Assembly (NCBI RefSeq): GCF_003076275.1
Contig: NZ_CP029064.1
Location: forward strand, 186,001-250,000
Length of the DNA stretch: 64,000 bases
Direction: 5' to 3'
Source of the DNA: Microbulbifer sp. A4B17
GTDB lineage: Bacteria > Pseudomonadota > Gammaproteobacteria > Pseudomonadales > Cellvibrionaceae
A program made the position numbers and the translations under genes. Positions 8,708 to 18,738 of this stretch are shown one piece after another; position 1 is the stretch's first letter, and each line of letters opens with the position of its first letter. The notes beneath the pieces are model-generated. The model was not told the DNA's origin and made no database searches. It saw only the letters and a program-made list of their open reading frames with translations.

Positions 8708-9825
8708 TGGAAATCACCTTACCCCTTTTCGGTACTGCGTCTACCACTTCTGATTCCACCGGATTGAGTGTTTCAGGGCTGGTGACTCCGCTTAACGCTG
8801 CGACTCCCTGGCAATTAGAGCTGCCAGCCTCTGGGATTTTTGGCCTTACCGGCCCCTCCGGCAGCGGCAAGAGCACATTACTGGCTGCTTTGGCTGGCCA
8901 ACGCCATTGCCGTGGCAATATCACTTTTGCCAATACGGTTTGGCTGCGCGGACGCCGCGCCCTGGCTACCCACAAAAGAACGCTTTCTTTGGGCTTTCAG
9001 GACAGCCGCCTGTTTGCCGGCCAGTCGGTGGCAGATAACCTGGCACTGGCCCGCCGTTACAGCCGCAGGCCATTGCCCGAGGAAGAGTGTGGTCGGCTGC
9101 TAAAGGCTTTTGGTATTGAACCGCTACTCCATCAGCCGGTAGAGCTATTGTCTGGTGGAGAGGCCCAGCGTGTGGCTGTATTACGTCAGCTTTTTAACAA
9201 TGCGCCGCTGCAATTATTTGATGAGCCGTTTTCAGCGGTTGACCGCGCCCAGGTACTGCGGCGCCTATTGCCGACCCTGCGGGATTTCTGGGCCCGATAT
9301 CCGGCACTGGTAATCTGGACCAGTCACGACTTTGATGAAATCCAGCTGCTGGCCCAGCGCTGTTTGTGGATGGATTCTGCCAATTTGTCCGCACCACTTT
9401 CTTTACCTGAAATTGCCCAGCGCCTGGATAGCCACGGCGTAGGGGATAGTTGTCGCAGCCGGATTGAAGCGCGGGTGGAATCCCTAAGCGATGGTCTGCT
9501 CACTTTGGATTTAGGGGGGATTTCCATCTTTGCTGATAGGGTGGCGGGCCATTATCGCAGAGGCGATACCGCAGCTTTTCTGCTGGAAGCTGGAGATATC
9601 AGCCTCAGTGTAGAGAAGCCGGGCCTGTCCAGTATCCTCAATTGCCTGCCGGTAACTTTAGTTGCCAAGCAGAACCTTACCGACGGCCGCATTCGTTTAC
9701 AGTTAGCCGCTGCTGATCAAATGTTCTACGCAGATATTTCCCGTCTCTCCTGCGAGCGCCTAGAGCTGCGTGAAGGCACTACCTACTTTGCCCAGTTTAA
9801 GGCCGGTAGTCTTGCCGGTTTGTAA
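8707..9825 (+). CDS. modC: Molybdate ABC transporter ATP-binding protein ModC
   Basis: ATPase of the molybdate importer, 372 residues. The Walker A GPSGSGKST is at about residues 49-57, followed by the ABC signature LSGGEAQR and Walker B LQLFDEP. About 130 C-terminal residues form the TOBE/Mop-type molybdate-sensing region. The stretch before Walker A is slightly longer than in E. coli ModC. It is the last gene of the moaA-modC operon; about 250 bp with no clear terminator on this strand follow. Confidence 0.94.
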   Translation: MEITLPLFGTASTTSDSTGLSVSGLVTPLNAATPWQLELPASGIFGLTGPSGSGKSTLLAALAGQRHCRGNITFANTVWLRGRRALATHKRTLSLGFQDSRLFAGQSVADNLALARRYSRRPLPEEECGRLLKAFGIEPLLHQPVELLSGGEAQRVAVLRQLFNNAPLQLFDEPFSAVDRAQVLRRLLPTLRDFWARYPALVIWTSHDFDEIQLLAQRCLWMDSANLSAPLSLPEIAQRLDSHGVGDSCRSRIEARVESLSDGLLTLDLGGISIFADRVAGHYRRGDTAAFLLEAGDISLSVEKPGLSSILNCLPVTLVAKQNLTDGRIRLQLAAADQMFYADISRLSCERLELREGTTYFAQFKAGSLAGL

Positions 9826-10023
9826 ATTTCCTATTTTTCATTGAACTTGCCCCGCTAGCCTAGTATTGAAGATGACTGCGAGATGTAGGGAATTTAAATA
9901 TGGCTGGGGGGATAACCTTTCCCAAGACTACTTAAGGTATGGGTGCCGATTAAGATTCTATAGGGATGTATTTATTGTGGGTCTTGGGAGAAGGTATTCC
10001 TTTCCCAACGGTGCATAGCAAAA

Positions 10024-10050
10024 ATAAAAAAGGGGAGGTTAAACCTCCCC
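10024..10050 (-). terminator. Terminator of the leftward narK gene
   Basis: Read on the minus strand, a 7-bp stem GGGGAGG/CCTCCCC with a short loop is followed by TTTTTTATTTTT. It lies about 30 bp after the narK stop. The rest of the 9826-10081 gap shows no gene. Confidence 0.85.
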
Positions 10051-10081
10051 GCAAATGCGGTTTCCCGCCTGTGAGACCAAA

Positions 10082-11695
10082 TTAAGGATTGTAGAATTCG
10101 CCGTTCTTGCGCAGGTAGAACCAGTAATTAATCACCAGGCATACCGCGTAGAAGATGGCGAAACCTGCCAGTGCGTATTCCGGGGTAGTGGCTTTGATCT
10201 GCTCACCGAAAACCTTGGGAATGTAGAAGGCACCGTAGGCGGCAACGGCTGATGTCCATCCCAATACCGGGCCTGCCTGTTCTTTCGGGAACACCATGGC
10301 GATGGTGCGGAAGGTAGAACCATTGCCAATACCGGTAGCGGCGAACAGCAGCAGGAACAGCAGGAAGAAGGGCAGGAAGAACTCTTCCGGAGTGGCTGAT
10401 CCGTAGGCAGCCTTCATGTAGTAGGCCACACCCAGGGCGCTACCCACCATTACTGCTGCACAGATCTGGGTGACCAGGGCACCACCGATGCGATCGGAGA
10501 TCCAACCACCTACCGGGCGTATCAGGGCGCCGATAAACGGACCCATCCAGGCGTACATCAGGGCACTGGGGCCATTGTTGTTGATGGTATCGTGAGTCAT
10601 AACCCCGTCCACCATTACATGGCTATAACCAAAGATTACCTTGATAGCCAGCGGGAAGGCCGCCGCGAAACCGATAAAGCTGCCGAAGGTCATGGTGTAA
10701 ATCACACTCATTACCCAGGTGTGCTTGTTGTTGAAGATACGGTACTGACGCTGCAGGCTGGTTTTGATCTCACCGGGTAGCAGCTTCAAGCCGAATACTG
10801 TGGCAGTGATTACCAGTACCAGCACGATTTCCTTGGGCACACCCCAGCCTGAACCGTTGGCCGCTTCAGGAAGCAGTAGCCACAGGCCTACCACTGCGGT
10901 GAACAGGCCGATTCCCAGCATCATGGTCATCTTCACCATTGCGCCGAGAGAACTGCCTACATCCGGGGTAACTTCTTCGGTACGCAGATTGTTCATACCT
11001 AACCAGCCGACAAAGGCCAGCGGTACCAGGAACAGCAGCCATACAAAACCGGCATTCTGAATCCACGCCTCAGAACCGGCCGGTACCTTTCCAATCAGGG
11101 AGCCAGAGCTGCTCACCAGGGTCATGGGGTCGCCGCCAGCAGCGCCGAATGCACCGAAGGTCATAAACAGCGGTACCAGGATCTGCATGGTGGTAACACC
11201 GAAGTTACCCAGGCCCGCATTCAGGCCAAGCGCCAGCCCCTGCTTTTCCTTGGGGAAAAAGAAGCTGATATTGGACATGGAAGAGGCGAAGTTACCACCG
11301 CCGATACCAGACAAAAGTGCCAGCAACTGGAATACCCACAATGGAGTTTCCTTGCTCTGCAGGGCGATACCGGTGCCGAGGGCAGGAATCATCAGTAGTG
11401 CAGTAGTAAATACGATGGTGTTGCGCCCACCGAACAATCGAATAAAGAAACTACTGGGTATTCGAAGGGTAGCGCCGGTGAGGCCGGCAATTGCCATCAG
11501 GGTAAATAGATCGGCTTTGGCGAAGGGAAAGCCGAGATTGAGCATTTGAACGGTAATAATGCCCCAGTAGAGCCACACGGCGAAGCCGCACAGTAAACTG
11601 GGAATGGATATCCACAAATTCCGGTTTGCGATTTTCTTGCCCTTGGACTGCCAGAATTTGCTGTCCTCTGGGGCCCACTCGTAGATGTCAGACAC
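10082..11695 (-). CDS. narK: Nitrate/nitrite transporter NarK (large NNP type)
   Basis: Third NNP transporter of the window, about 537 residues and longer than the others because of extra loops between membrane segments. Signature regions GGGNFASSMSNISFFFP and GNGSTFRTIAMVFP are both intact. Arginines in RIPSSF and IRPVGGW occupy positions expected for nitrate-binding residues of NarK. A strong AGGAGG precedes two candidate GTG starts. GTG 11704 lies 1-2 nt from it and GTG 11695 about 10 nt, so the latter is chosen. It is divergent from the narL-type gene, with a NarL-like palindrome between them, which suggests nitrate-responsive expression. Confidence 0.93.
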   Translation of the reverse strand: MSDIYEWAPEDSKFWQSKGKKIANRNLWISIPSLLCGFAVWLYWGIITVQMLNLGFPFAKADLFTLMAIAGLTGATLRIPSSFFIRLFGGRNTIVFTTALLMIPALGTGIALQSKETPLWVFQLLALLSGIGGGNFASSMSNISFFFPKEKQGLALGLNAGLGNFGVTTMQILVPLFMTFGAFGAAGGDPMTLVSSSGSLIGKVPAGSEAWIQNAGFVWLLFLVPLAFVGWLGMNNLRTEEVTPDVGSSLGAMVKMTMMLGIGLFTAVVGLWLLLPEAANGSGWGVPKEIVLVLVITATVFGLKLLPGEIKTSLQRQYRIFNNKHTWVMSVIYTMTFGSFIGFAAAFPLAIKVIFGYSHVMVDGVMTHDTINNNGPSALMYAWMGPFIGALIRPVGGWISDRIGGALVTQICAAVMVGSALGVAYYMKAAYGSATPEEFFLPFFLLFLLLFAATGIGNGSTFRTIAMVFPKEQAGPVLGWTSAVAAYGAFYIPKVFGEQIKATTPEYALAGFAIFYAVCLVINYWFYLRKNGEFYNP

Positions 11696-11801
11696 GGCGG
11701 CCACTCCTCCTCGAAATGATTCGTCCAGCCACTATGGGCCGGGGCTTATCCCTGCTCAATTACCAACAGTAAGTAACCCCTTTGCCCCCGCGCGTATTAG
11801 C

Positions 11802-11817
11802 TACCCCTTTGGGGGTA
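11802..11817. promoter_or_regulatory. NarL-type 7-2-7 operator
   Basis: TACCCCT-TT-GGGGGTA matches the enteric NarL/NarP 7-2-7 consensus at 13 of 14 half-site positions by eye. A related half-site (TAACCCCTTTG) lies about 30 bp to the left. The site is between narK (minus) and the NarL-like regulator (plus), so it could serve narK, autoregulation, or both. Confidence 0.65.
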
Positions 11818-11893
11818 AGCGCAGGCGCTGAGCCCTGTGTTAAAGTCACTGTTCAGAATTAGTACAATTTACAGTAATGAAGCAGGACACCCC

Positions 11894-12559
11894 ATGACTT
11901 CTTCTGCCACGGTAATGATGGTTGATGACCATCCTCTGTTTCGTAAAGGTCTCAAGCAGTTGTTTGCTATGGAGCCGAGCCTGGAGTTGGTTGCCGAGGC
12001 CAGTAGCGGGGAGGAAGCGCTGGAACTGGCCAAACAGCACGAGCCGGACCTTATTCTGTTGGACCTGAATATGCGCGGTATGGACGGGCTGGATACCCTG
12101 CGGGCAATGCGCGCAGCCGATGTAGCCTCACGTATCGTGATACTCACAGTTTCAGATAACAACGCGGACGTAGTTTCCTGTATTCGCGCCGGTGCCGATG
12201 GCTATCTGCTGAAGGATATGGAACCGGAAGATATTCTCGACCAGGTCATCCAGGCCACGCACGGTAAGCTCGCCATCAGCCAGCGCCTCACTGAAATTCT
12301 CGCCTCAGCTCTGCGCAAGCCGGACAATTCCGGTGCGGATACCCTGTCGACGCTTACCAGTCGCGAATACCAGATCTTGCAATTGATCGCCGATGGCCTC
12401 AGTAACAAGTTAATCGCCCGCGAACTGGATATCAGTGATGCCACTGTAAAGGTTCACGTTAAACACTTATTGAAAAAGTTGGGCATGCGCTCCCGAGTGG
12501 AAGCTGCCGTGTGGATGGTTAATCAAAAGCGACCGGAATCGCAAAACCGCAGCCACTGA
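11894..12559 (+). CDS. narL: NarL-type nitrate response regulator
   Basis: Two-domain response regulator of 221 residues. The receiver has the acidic pair in MMVDDHP, the phospho-acceptor Asp in LILLDLNMRGMDGL and the conserved Lys in GYLLKDMEPEDIL. The C-terminal LuxR-type HTH has LTSREYQILQLIADGLSNK and the recognition helix ATVKVHVKHLLKK. The sequence is strikingly close to enterobacterial NarL through the linker and HTH. ATG 11894 with AGGA upstream is preferred over an upstream in-frame ATG at 11837. No histidine kinase is adjacent; the NarX-like partner must be elsewhere. It is followed by moeA after 41 bp, probably in one transcript. Confidence 0.92.
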   Translation: MTSSATVMMVDDHPLFRKGLKQLFAMEPSLELVAEASSGEEALELAKQHEPDLILLDLNMRGMDGLDTLRAMRAADVASRIVILTVSDNNADVVSCIRAGADGYLLKDMEPEDILDQVIQATHGKLAISQRLTEILASALRKPDNSGADTLSTLTSREYQILQLIADGLSNKLIARELDISDATVKVHVKHLLKKLGMRSRVEAAVWMVNQKRPESQNRSH

Positions 12560-12600
12560 TTTGTCCCAACTGCAAAGGAATGAAGTAAGAGATATTGTCC

Positions 12601-13842
12601 ATGCCCACTATCGACTGCTGTAGCCAACCGGGCCTGATGCCCATCGAAAGCGCCCGCGAAAAACTTCTTGAGGCACTGAGCCCAATCAGTGGGACTGAGA
12701 CTTTGCCCTTGGCACAAGCCGCCGGTCGAGTATTGGCTGAGGATGTTATCTCCACAGTAAACCTACCGCCCTGCGACAACTCCGCAATGGATGGTTACGC
12801 CCTGCGCTTTGAAGACCTGGCCAGTGGCTTGCCGCTGGAACTGATCGGCAAATCTTTTGCCGGTGCACCTTTTGACGGTGTGGTGAACCCGGGCACTTGC
12901 GTGCGCATTATGACAGGAGCCGCAGTACCGGCCGGTGCAGATACGGTGGTGATGCAGGAAAATGTTGATGCCCAGGGGGAGTCGATACGAATAAACGGCA
13001 AAGTTCGTGCTGGCGACCATATCCGCCGCTGCGGTGAAGATGTGGCAGAAGGGGCTAGCCTGCTTAAGGCCGGAGAATGCATCAGCGTTCCCCATATCGC
13101 CCTGCTCGCCGCAGCCGGTGTCGGCATAGTGGAAGTAGTGCGCAAACCAGCGATCGCACTTTTCTCCACGGGCGATGAACTGCGCCAGCCCGGCGAGGCC
13201 TTGGGCAAAGGCGATATCTACGATAGCAACCGCATTGCTCTGTTATCCGCCCTCGAACAGCTGGACCTGGATGTTTTGGACTTGGGTATATTGCCCGATA
13301 ACAAACAGGCCATTACCAATGCCTTGCAACGCGCTTCCCAAGAGGCCGATGCCATTATTACCTCTGGTGGAGTCTCCGTTGGCGAAGCGGATTATACCCG
13401 TGAAGTATTGGAAGAACTGGGAGAGATCGGTTTCTGGAAAGTGGCGATGAAGCCCGGTAAACCTTTTGCCTTTGGTCTCCTACAGGGAACTCCCTTCTTT
13501 GGCCTACCCGGCAATCCGGTTTCTGCCCTGGTAACTTTCTATCAGTTGGCCGTGCCGGCTCTGAGTGTGATGAAAGGCGATCAGTGGACTGGCCTACAGA
13601 CCTTACAGGCAAAACTGTTAAAACCCCTTAAGAAAAAGCCCGGTCGTACCGATTTTCAGCGGGGTGTTTATCGCAGTGATGAAAACGGGGCATTGGTAGT
13701 TGAACCTGTTGGTACCCAGGGGAGCCATATTCTTTCCGGCCTGGCTGTTGCTAACTGCTTTATTGTTTTGGCGCGAGAGAGTGGCAGTGTAGAGGTTGGG
13801 GAGCAGGTGGTGATTGAGCCTTTGAGGGTGCCGTTGGGGTAG
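12601..13842 (+). CDS. moeA: Molybdopterin molybdotransferase MoeA
   Basis: Inserts molybdate into adenylylated molybdopterin, the step after MoaB/MogA. It is 413 residues with MoeA hallmarks: PPCDNSAMDGYALR, the glycine-rich SGGVSVGEADY loop and the GLPGNPVSALVTF block. ATG 12601 has only a weak upstream ribosome site; a TTG 6 bp earlier is less likely. It completes the cofactor pathway started by the riboswitch operon, but here it is downstream of narL, so nitrate may control it together with the regulator. Confidence 0.94.
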   Translation: MPTIDCCSQPGLMPIESAREKLLEALSPISGTETLPLAQAAGRVLAEDVISTVNLPPCDNSAMDGYALRFEDLASGLPLELIGKSFAGAPFDGVVNPGTCVRIMTGAAVPAGADTVVMQENVDAQGESIRINGKVRAGDHIRRCGEDVAEGASLLKAGECISVPHIALLAAAGVGIVEVVRKPAIALFSTGDELRQPGEALGKGDIYDSNRIALLSALEQLDLDVLDLGILPDNKQAITNALQRASQEADAIITSGGVSVGEADYTREVLEELGEIGFWKVAMKPGKPFAFGLLQGTPFFGLPGNPVSALVTFYQLAVPALSVMKGDQWTGLQTLQAKLLKPLKKKPGRTDFQRGVYRSDENGALVVEPVGTQGSHILSGLAVANCFIVLARESGSVEVGEQVVIEPLRVPLG

Positions 13843-14463
13843 GGGAGTGGCCCCTGCCCAAAACTGCAGATTGATGGGAGTTTTTGTATATCTGTAGAAA
13901 AAACTACCTGCATAAAGATTGATTTATAGCGTTATATTCTAGGGAGCTCTCTCTGGACTATTAGCAATAGTAAAATATTGAGAGGAATGAGTTTAGGGAG
14001 TTACTTAGCCAATCAAACCCAATTATCTCTATGAGATAGTCGATATTTATACCTAATTTCTGGACAGAGAGTCTTTTTATTACTTTTAACCGTTGCCGAC
14101 CCTTAGTTTGGGAGTCCTAAAATCCCAGCGCTTTATATTAGACCATTTTGTTCGTTCAGCATCTCCTAGGCCATGGCTTAGAGTGAGCTTATGGATTGGG
14201 GCTCTTGCAAGTAGAGCTAAAGAGAGTCATAGAGTATTTCGTATCAGGAGCAATCAGTTAAATTAATGACGGTTGCCACGTCTATAAAACTAAGAACGTC
14301 TGTTTGGTTACCAGCCTTCCCTTAGCCCTCTTGACCTGACTAATATTGCAGGTCAGTTTTCCAATCGAATATCAATTAATTGGCTTTTGGTTCGGTTTGC
14401 AAGGCGCTGACTCAGCCAGGATAGCCACTTCCTCAATTTTCCCCTATTCTCTCAACAAGAATA
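13843..14463. other. AT-rich gene-free stretch at the left end of the restriction-modification island
   Basis: About 620 bp without a credible ORF on either strand and visibly more AT-rich than the moe/moa side. A weak GC hairpin directly follows moeA (about 13836-13860). A 7-bp inverted repeat TGACCTG/CAGGTCA with a 10-nt loop lies at 14332-14355, about 110 bp before the island's first gene, and could be an operator for the small HTH protein. I found no copy of the tRNA-Arg 3' end here. Confidence 0.5.
14332..14355. repeat. Inverted repeat upstream of the RM operon (possible operator)
   Basis: A perfect 7-bp inverted repeat, TGACCTG and CAGGTCA, separated by 10 bp and followed by GTTTT. It lies upstream of the HTH gene that leads the RM operon. 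It could be a binding site for that HTH protein or a terminator-like hairpin. Confidence 0.35.
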
Positions 14464-14670
14464 ATGGCGGAACCTGGCATGATTGATCAAATATTAACCT
14501 TGAAGCAGGTCGCAGAATATTTACAGCTTGCGGAAAAGACCGCATACCGGCTTGCAGCGGAGGGAAAACTCCCAGGCTTCAAGGTAGGGGGAAGCTGGAG
14601 ATTTAAGCAGTCAGATCTAGAAAAGTGGATCGAACTACAAAAGCAGAATATCAACGAGGACAATAAGTGA
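14464..14670 (+). CDS. Small HTH DNA-binding protein (excisionase/MerR-like fold)
   Basis: Protein of 68 residues made almost entirely of one winged HTH of the excisionase-type HTH_17 family: [31 protein letters not shown]...[12 protein letters not shown]. Such small proteins often lead type I RM operons and may control timing of their expression, or derive from mobile-element excisionases. Its stop overlaps the hsdM GTG start (GTGA). An alternative start is the ATG at 14479. No integrase accompanies it, so an operon-regulator role is favoured (inference). Confidence 0.75.
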   Translation: MAEPGMIDQILTLKQVAEYLQLAEKTAYRLAAEGKLPGFKVGGSWRFKQSDLEKWIELQKQNINEDNK

Positions 14671-17438
14671 GCTTTAAATTAACCTTGGGCAAATTAGAGA
14701 GCCTACTACTCACCGCTTGTGACGATCTGCGTGGCAGTATGGATGCTACCGAATATAAAGAATATATATTTGGAATGCTTTTTCTTAAGCGAGCGAGTGA
14801 TCTATTCGACCAGCGTCAGGAAGAAATCCGGTCAGAGATGGCTGGTAAAGGTATAGATACTGAAGATATTGAAATTGAGCTTAATGACCCTGATCGCTAC
14901 TCAGGGAAATACTTCTATGTACCCGAGCGTGCCCGCTGGAACACACCTTGGGACGAAGAAGTTGTCCAAAATGATAAGCAGGGCAAGCCAATACTAGATG
15001 ATAACGGTAAACCAAAAACTAAAACCGTTCGTCACCCTGCACTCAAACACGTTAAGGAAAATGTTGGCACAACATTAAACAAAGCCTTAGAGGCTATTGA
15101 AGATGCCAACTCTGATGCACTACAAGACGTACTCAAAGGCATCAACTTCAACCGCAAGATCGGCCAGCGCACACTAGACGACGACACATTGGTTAATTTT
15201 GTTCAAAACTTTGAGAAGATCCCTCTCAAAGATGAAGACTTTGAATTCCCGGATCTACTAGGCGCGGCATACGAATGGCTGATCAAATACTTTGCCGACT
15301 CCGCCGGTAAAAAAGCCGGAGAGTTCTACACCCCGGAAGAAGTCGTGCGTATTTGTGTAGAAATCTGCGATCCACAGGAAGGAATGAGTGTTTATGATCC
15401 CACTGTAGGCTCGGGTGGCATGCTGATTCAAATGCGTGACTACCTGCGTGAAAATGGTGGTGATGCCGGCGAGCTATCCCTCAATGGCCAGGAGAAAATC
15501 GGTACCACCTGGTCGATTTGTAAAATGAATATGCTACTGCACGGCATCTCCCATGCCGATATTCGCCAAGAAGACACTATTCGAGAGCCGCAACACCTTG
15601 GTGAAGATAACGAACTCAAACGCTTTGATAGAGTACTGGCTAATCCACCCTTTAGCCAAAACTACATCAAGAAAGACTTAAAATTCCCTGGCCGCTTCCC
15701 GGTGATGATGCCCGAGAAAGGCAAAAAAGCGGATTTGATGTTTGTTCAGCACATGCTGGCTGTACTTAAACATAACGGCCGCCTAGCTTCTGTTATGCCT
15801 CATGGCGTGCTCTTCCGAGGTGGTGAAGAACAACAAGCTCGCAAACACTTTATTGAGCAAGGCTATCTGGAAGCCATTATCGGCTTACCCAGTAACTTAT
15901 TTTATGGCACAGGTATCCCTGCCTGCATTCTGGTGATGAACAAGGCTGGCGCAGCCGAACGTGACCATGTGCTGTTTATCAATGCCGACCGTGAGTATCG
16001 CGAAGGCAAGGCGCAAAACCACCTCCGCCCGGAAGATATCGATAAAATCATCCATGCCTACCGTTCAGGCGAAGATATTCCCGCTTACGCGAGAAACGTG
16101 CCCAAAGCAGAAATTGCAGCAGAGGATTACAACTGCAATATCCGCCGTTACGTCGATAACGCCCCACCGCCTGAACCCCATGATGTTCGTGCTCACCTAC
16201 ACGGCGGCGTCCCGTTAGTCGAGGTCGATAGCTTAGAGCACTTCTGGTCTAACTACCCCGGTCTTCGTGACGACTGCTTTATTCCAAAAGATGAAATCTA
16301 TGTAGATCTCGCGCCAGCGATTAGCGAAAAGCGAACCATTGCTGAGTTCGTCGCTAATCACCCCGGCGTGGTGAACCGTCACCAGGAGTTGATGCAACAG
16401 TTGGAAGCCTGGTGGCAAGGCAGCTTGCCTTTAGTCGAAGCCATGGCCGCAGACCCTGAAAACCAGCACGAGAATGCGGGTAATGTGTACATGATGCGCA
16501 GTGCCATGCTCGATAGCATCGAGAAAGAACTCGCTGGGCAACACCTGCTCACTCCCTCACAAGTGCGCGGCGCTTTTGCCAATTACATCGCAGTACTCAA
16601 GGCAGACTTTAAATCCATCGCCGCCAGCGGTTGGGGACCCGAGTTAATCCCAGACAATGAAATCCTGCTGAGCCAATACCCCGAAGTGCTGGAAGAGCAT
16701 GAACAAGCCCAAGCTAGGCTCGCCGAACTACAAGCGCTCTTTGCAGCGGCCAGCGAAGAAGACTTTGAAGACACCGAAGACACGGGTGTACTACCCGGTG
16801 AAGAAGTTAAAAATAAAAAAGACGAACTCAAAACAGCCAATGCCGATTGGAAAGCACAGCTAAAAGCTGTGAAAGACCTAGCGGGCAATATCTTCGCCGA
16901 AATCAAAGTCGCAGAGCTGTTACCTAAAGGTATCAAAAAAGCTTTCTATTGCAGTGAAGGTCTTACACAAAAAGAGCCACTGTTTGAAAACGGGCAACGT
17001 ATTTTAGATCTAGCGACTGAAGTTGGCCATGCATCAGAGTATGCAGAATCGCTCATTGAGGTGATGGATCAAGGAAAATTAAGCCTTGAGCGCTTCCAAT
17101 CCATCAGCCAAAGCCTTGAGCGTCATAAACTTCTAGAGGATGAGATCAAAGCGCTTAAAGCCACCATTAGAGGCATCGAAAACAAACGCGATGCATTAGT
17201 AGAAAGCGCTCGAGAAAAGATTACCAGCAATGACGCCCGCGAAGTAATTATTGAGCGCTTAAAACAAACGCTACTCATAACATATCAATCCTATTTACAT
17301 ATAGATCAACGCGCTTGCATAAAGGCTATTGAGAAGCTTTGGAAAAAATACGCTGTAACCACCAAAACCATTAAAACTGAGCGCGACAATGCCTCTAATG
17401 AGCTACAAGCATTTTTGGTGGAACTAGGCTATGAGTAA
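14667..17438 (+). CDS. hsdM: Type I restriction-modification DNA methyltransferase subunit HsdM
   Basis: N6-adenine methyltransferase and core subunit of a type I RM complex. The N-terminal HsdM helical domain (residues 1-190) is followed by GEFYTP (about 218), the SAM-binding DPTVGSGG (244-251) and catalytic NPPF (326-329). At 923 residues it is much longer than classic HsdM (about 500). The extra C-terminal 400 or so residues are acidic, lysine-rich and predicted coiled coil, with repeated [22 protein letters not shown] heptads. The GTG start overlaps the preceding stop. The C-terminus overlaps hsdS by 8 bp. Confidence 0.95.
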   Translation: MSFKLTLGKLESLLLTACDDLRGSMDATEYKEYIFGMLFLKRASDLFDQRQEEIRSEMAGKGIDTEDIEIELNDPDRYSGKYFYVPERARWNTPWDEEVVQNDKQGKPILDDNGKPKTKTVRHPALKHVKENVGTTLNKALEAIEDANSDALQDVLKGINFNRKIGQRTLDDDTLVNFVQNFEKIPLKDEDFEFPDLLGAAYEWLIKYFADSAGKKAGEFYTPEEVVRICVEICDPQEGMSVYDPTVGSGGMLIQMRDYLRENGGDAGELSLNGQEKIGTTWSICKMNMLLHGISHADIRQEDTIREPQHLGEDNELKRFDRVLANPPFSQNYIKKDLKFPGRFPVMMPEKGKKADLMFVQHMLAVLKHNGRLASVMPHGVLFRGGEEQQARKHFIEQGYLEAIIGLPSNLFYGTGIPACILVMNKAGAAERDHVLFINADREYREGKAQNHLRPEDIDKIIHAYRSGEDIPAYARNVPKAEIAAEDYNCNIRRYVDNAPPPEPHDVRAHLHGGVPLVEVDSLEHFWSNYPGLRDDCFIPKDEIYVDLAPAISEKRTIAEFVANHPGVVNRHQELMQQLEAWWQGSLPLVEAMAADPENQHENAGNVYMMRSAMLDSIEKELAGQHLLTPSQVRGAFANYIAVLKADFKSIAASGWGPELIPDNEILLSQYPEVLEEHEQAQARLAELQALFAAASEEDFEDTEDTGVLPGEEVKNKKDELKTANADWKAQLKAVKDLAGNIFAEIKVAELLPKGIKKAFYCSEGLTQKEPLFENGQRILDLATEVGHASEYAESLIEVMDQGKLSLERFQSISQSLERHKLLEDEIKALKATIRGIENKRDALVESAREKITSNDAREVIIERLKQTLLITYQSYLHIDQRACIKAIEKLWKKYAVTTKTIKTERDNASNELQAFLVELGYE

Positions 17439-18738
17439 AACGACCATTAGAAAATTCAAACTCAAGGAACTTGTCTTTCGACATATGTCCGGACCAAGCC
17501 CGACGTGCGAAGAGAGATCCATATCGGACACGCAAGAGTGGGGACTTTTAAAAACAACGGCTGTAGTTTGGAACGGATGGAATCCAAGCGCTCACAAAGT
17601 GCCACCTAAACAATACTGGAACAATAAGAATATTGAAGTAAAAAAGGGAGATGTGATTGTAACTAAAGCCGGTCCTAGGCAGCGAGTTGGCGTAGTTGTT
17701 TATGTCGATGAAACCCCACCTCAGCTGATGGTAAGTGGAAAAATGATAGGGCTGCGTCCGGACCCTAAGGTCGTCGACGGACGTGTTCTTGCCGCCGCTC
17801 TTTCATCTGAAAAGGTCCAAAGATATATCGACTCTAGAACCACAGGAATGGCCGAGTCTCAACTTAACTTTACAAACGAATTTCTATTGAATACTGAGGT
17901 AGCAATCCCAGATTTTGAACAGCACCCTCGACTTGGAAAGTTAATATCCCTTCTCAGTGAAGAAGCCCGGAAGACCGAAGAATTAATATTTAAATATCAA
18001 AATATTAGATTAGGTATTATGCAGGATTTATTCACCAGAGGAATCACTGACACGGGATCTCTTCGCCCGAAACACAACCTTTCCCCTGAATTATATCAAA
18101 AGCATTCTGGCACCTTACTTCCAAAAGAATGGAGCATAAAGACACTGGGGGAAATAACCAATCCAAACCATCCTATATGCTACGGGCTAGTTCAACCAGG
18201 GCCGCATGATTGGAATGGTGTGCCAATAATCGCAATACATAATTTGAAAGGAAGCTACGAAAAGCTTCATTACTCATCAAGATCTATAGAATCTAAGTTT
18301 TCTCGAAGTCGAGTTAAAGAAGGCGATGTATTGTTATCAGTAAAAGCCACCGTAGGGAGAGTAGATGTTGCACCAGATGGATTTTCTGGGAACGTAAGTA
18401 GAGATGTCGCCAGAATTAGGCCGATAGACAATGTTAGAAGTAAGTTTCTAAAATATCTATTGCAAAGTGAGCACATGCAAAAAGAGCTTATGAAGATTGT
18501 TGTAGGCTCTACGAGAATGGAATTATCGATCAATAGACTAAAGGAAGTGCCAATCTATATTCCTCAACCAAAAGAACAAGAGCAAATAGAGAAAAAAGTA
18601 GACGCCATTAATCAACTTATATACTCCGAAGAACAATATCTTGAAAAAATTAATCTAAGTAAAAGCGGACTAATGCACGACATATTAACCGGGAAAGCTT
18701 CGATCGCAACCAGAAAACCTGAGGAAGCTCATGTCTGA
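17431..18738 (+). CDS. hsdS: Type I restriction-modification specificity subunit HsdS
   Basis: DNA-recognition subunit of 435 residues. It has the usual layout: a first target-recognition domain (about 1-170), a conserved central helix ([24 protein letters not shown]), a second domain (about 240-370) with FLKYLLQSE and [12 protein letters not shown], and a matching distal helix ([19 protein letters not shown]). Two different domains imply a bipartite recognition sequence that cannot be predicted here. Base composition is more AT-rich than the flanking hsd genes, as expected for a rapidly exchanged specificity gene. It overlaps both neighbours by 8 bp. Confidence 0.93.
   Translation: MSKTTIRKFKLKELVFRHMSGPSPTCEERSISDTQEWGLLKTTAVVWNGWNPSAHKVPPKQYWNNKNIEVKKGDVIVTKAGPRQRVGVVVYVDETPPQLMVSGKMIGLRPDPKVVDGRVLAAALSSEKVQRYIDSRTTGMAESQLNFTNEFLLNTEVAIPDFEQHPRLGKLISLLSEEARKTEELIFKYQNIRLGIMQDLFTRGITDTGSLRPKHNLSPELYQKHSGTLLPKEWSIKTLGEITNPNHPICYGLVQPGPHDWNGVPIIAIHNLKGSYEKLHYSSRSIESKFSRSRVKEGDVLLSVKATVGRVDVAPDGFSGNVSRDVARIRPIDNVRSKFLKYLLQSEHMQKELMKIVVGSTRMELSINRLKEVPIYIPQPKEQEQIEKKVDAINQLIYSEEQYLEKINLSKSGLMHDILTGKASIATRKPEEAHV

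Noticed and set aside
13843..14463. Left attachment site for the tRNA-Arg island
   Set aside because: No copy of the tRNA 3' end was found by eye in this interval.
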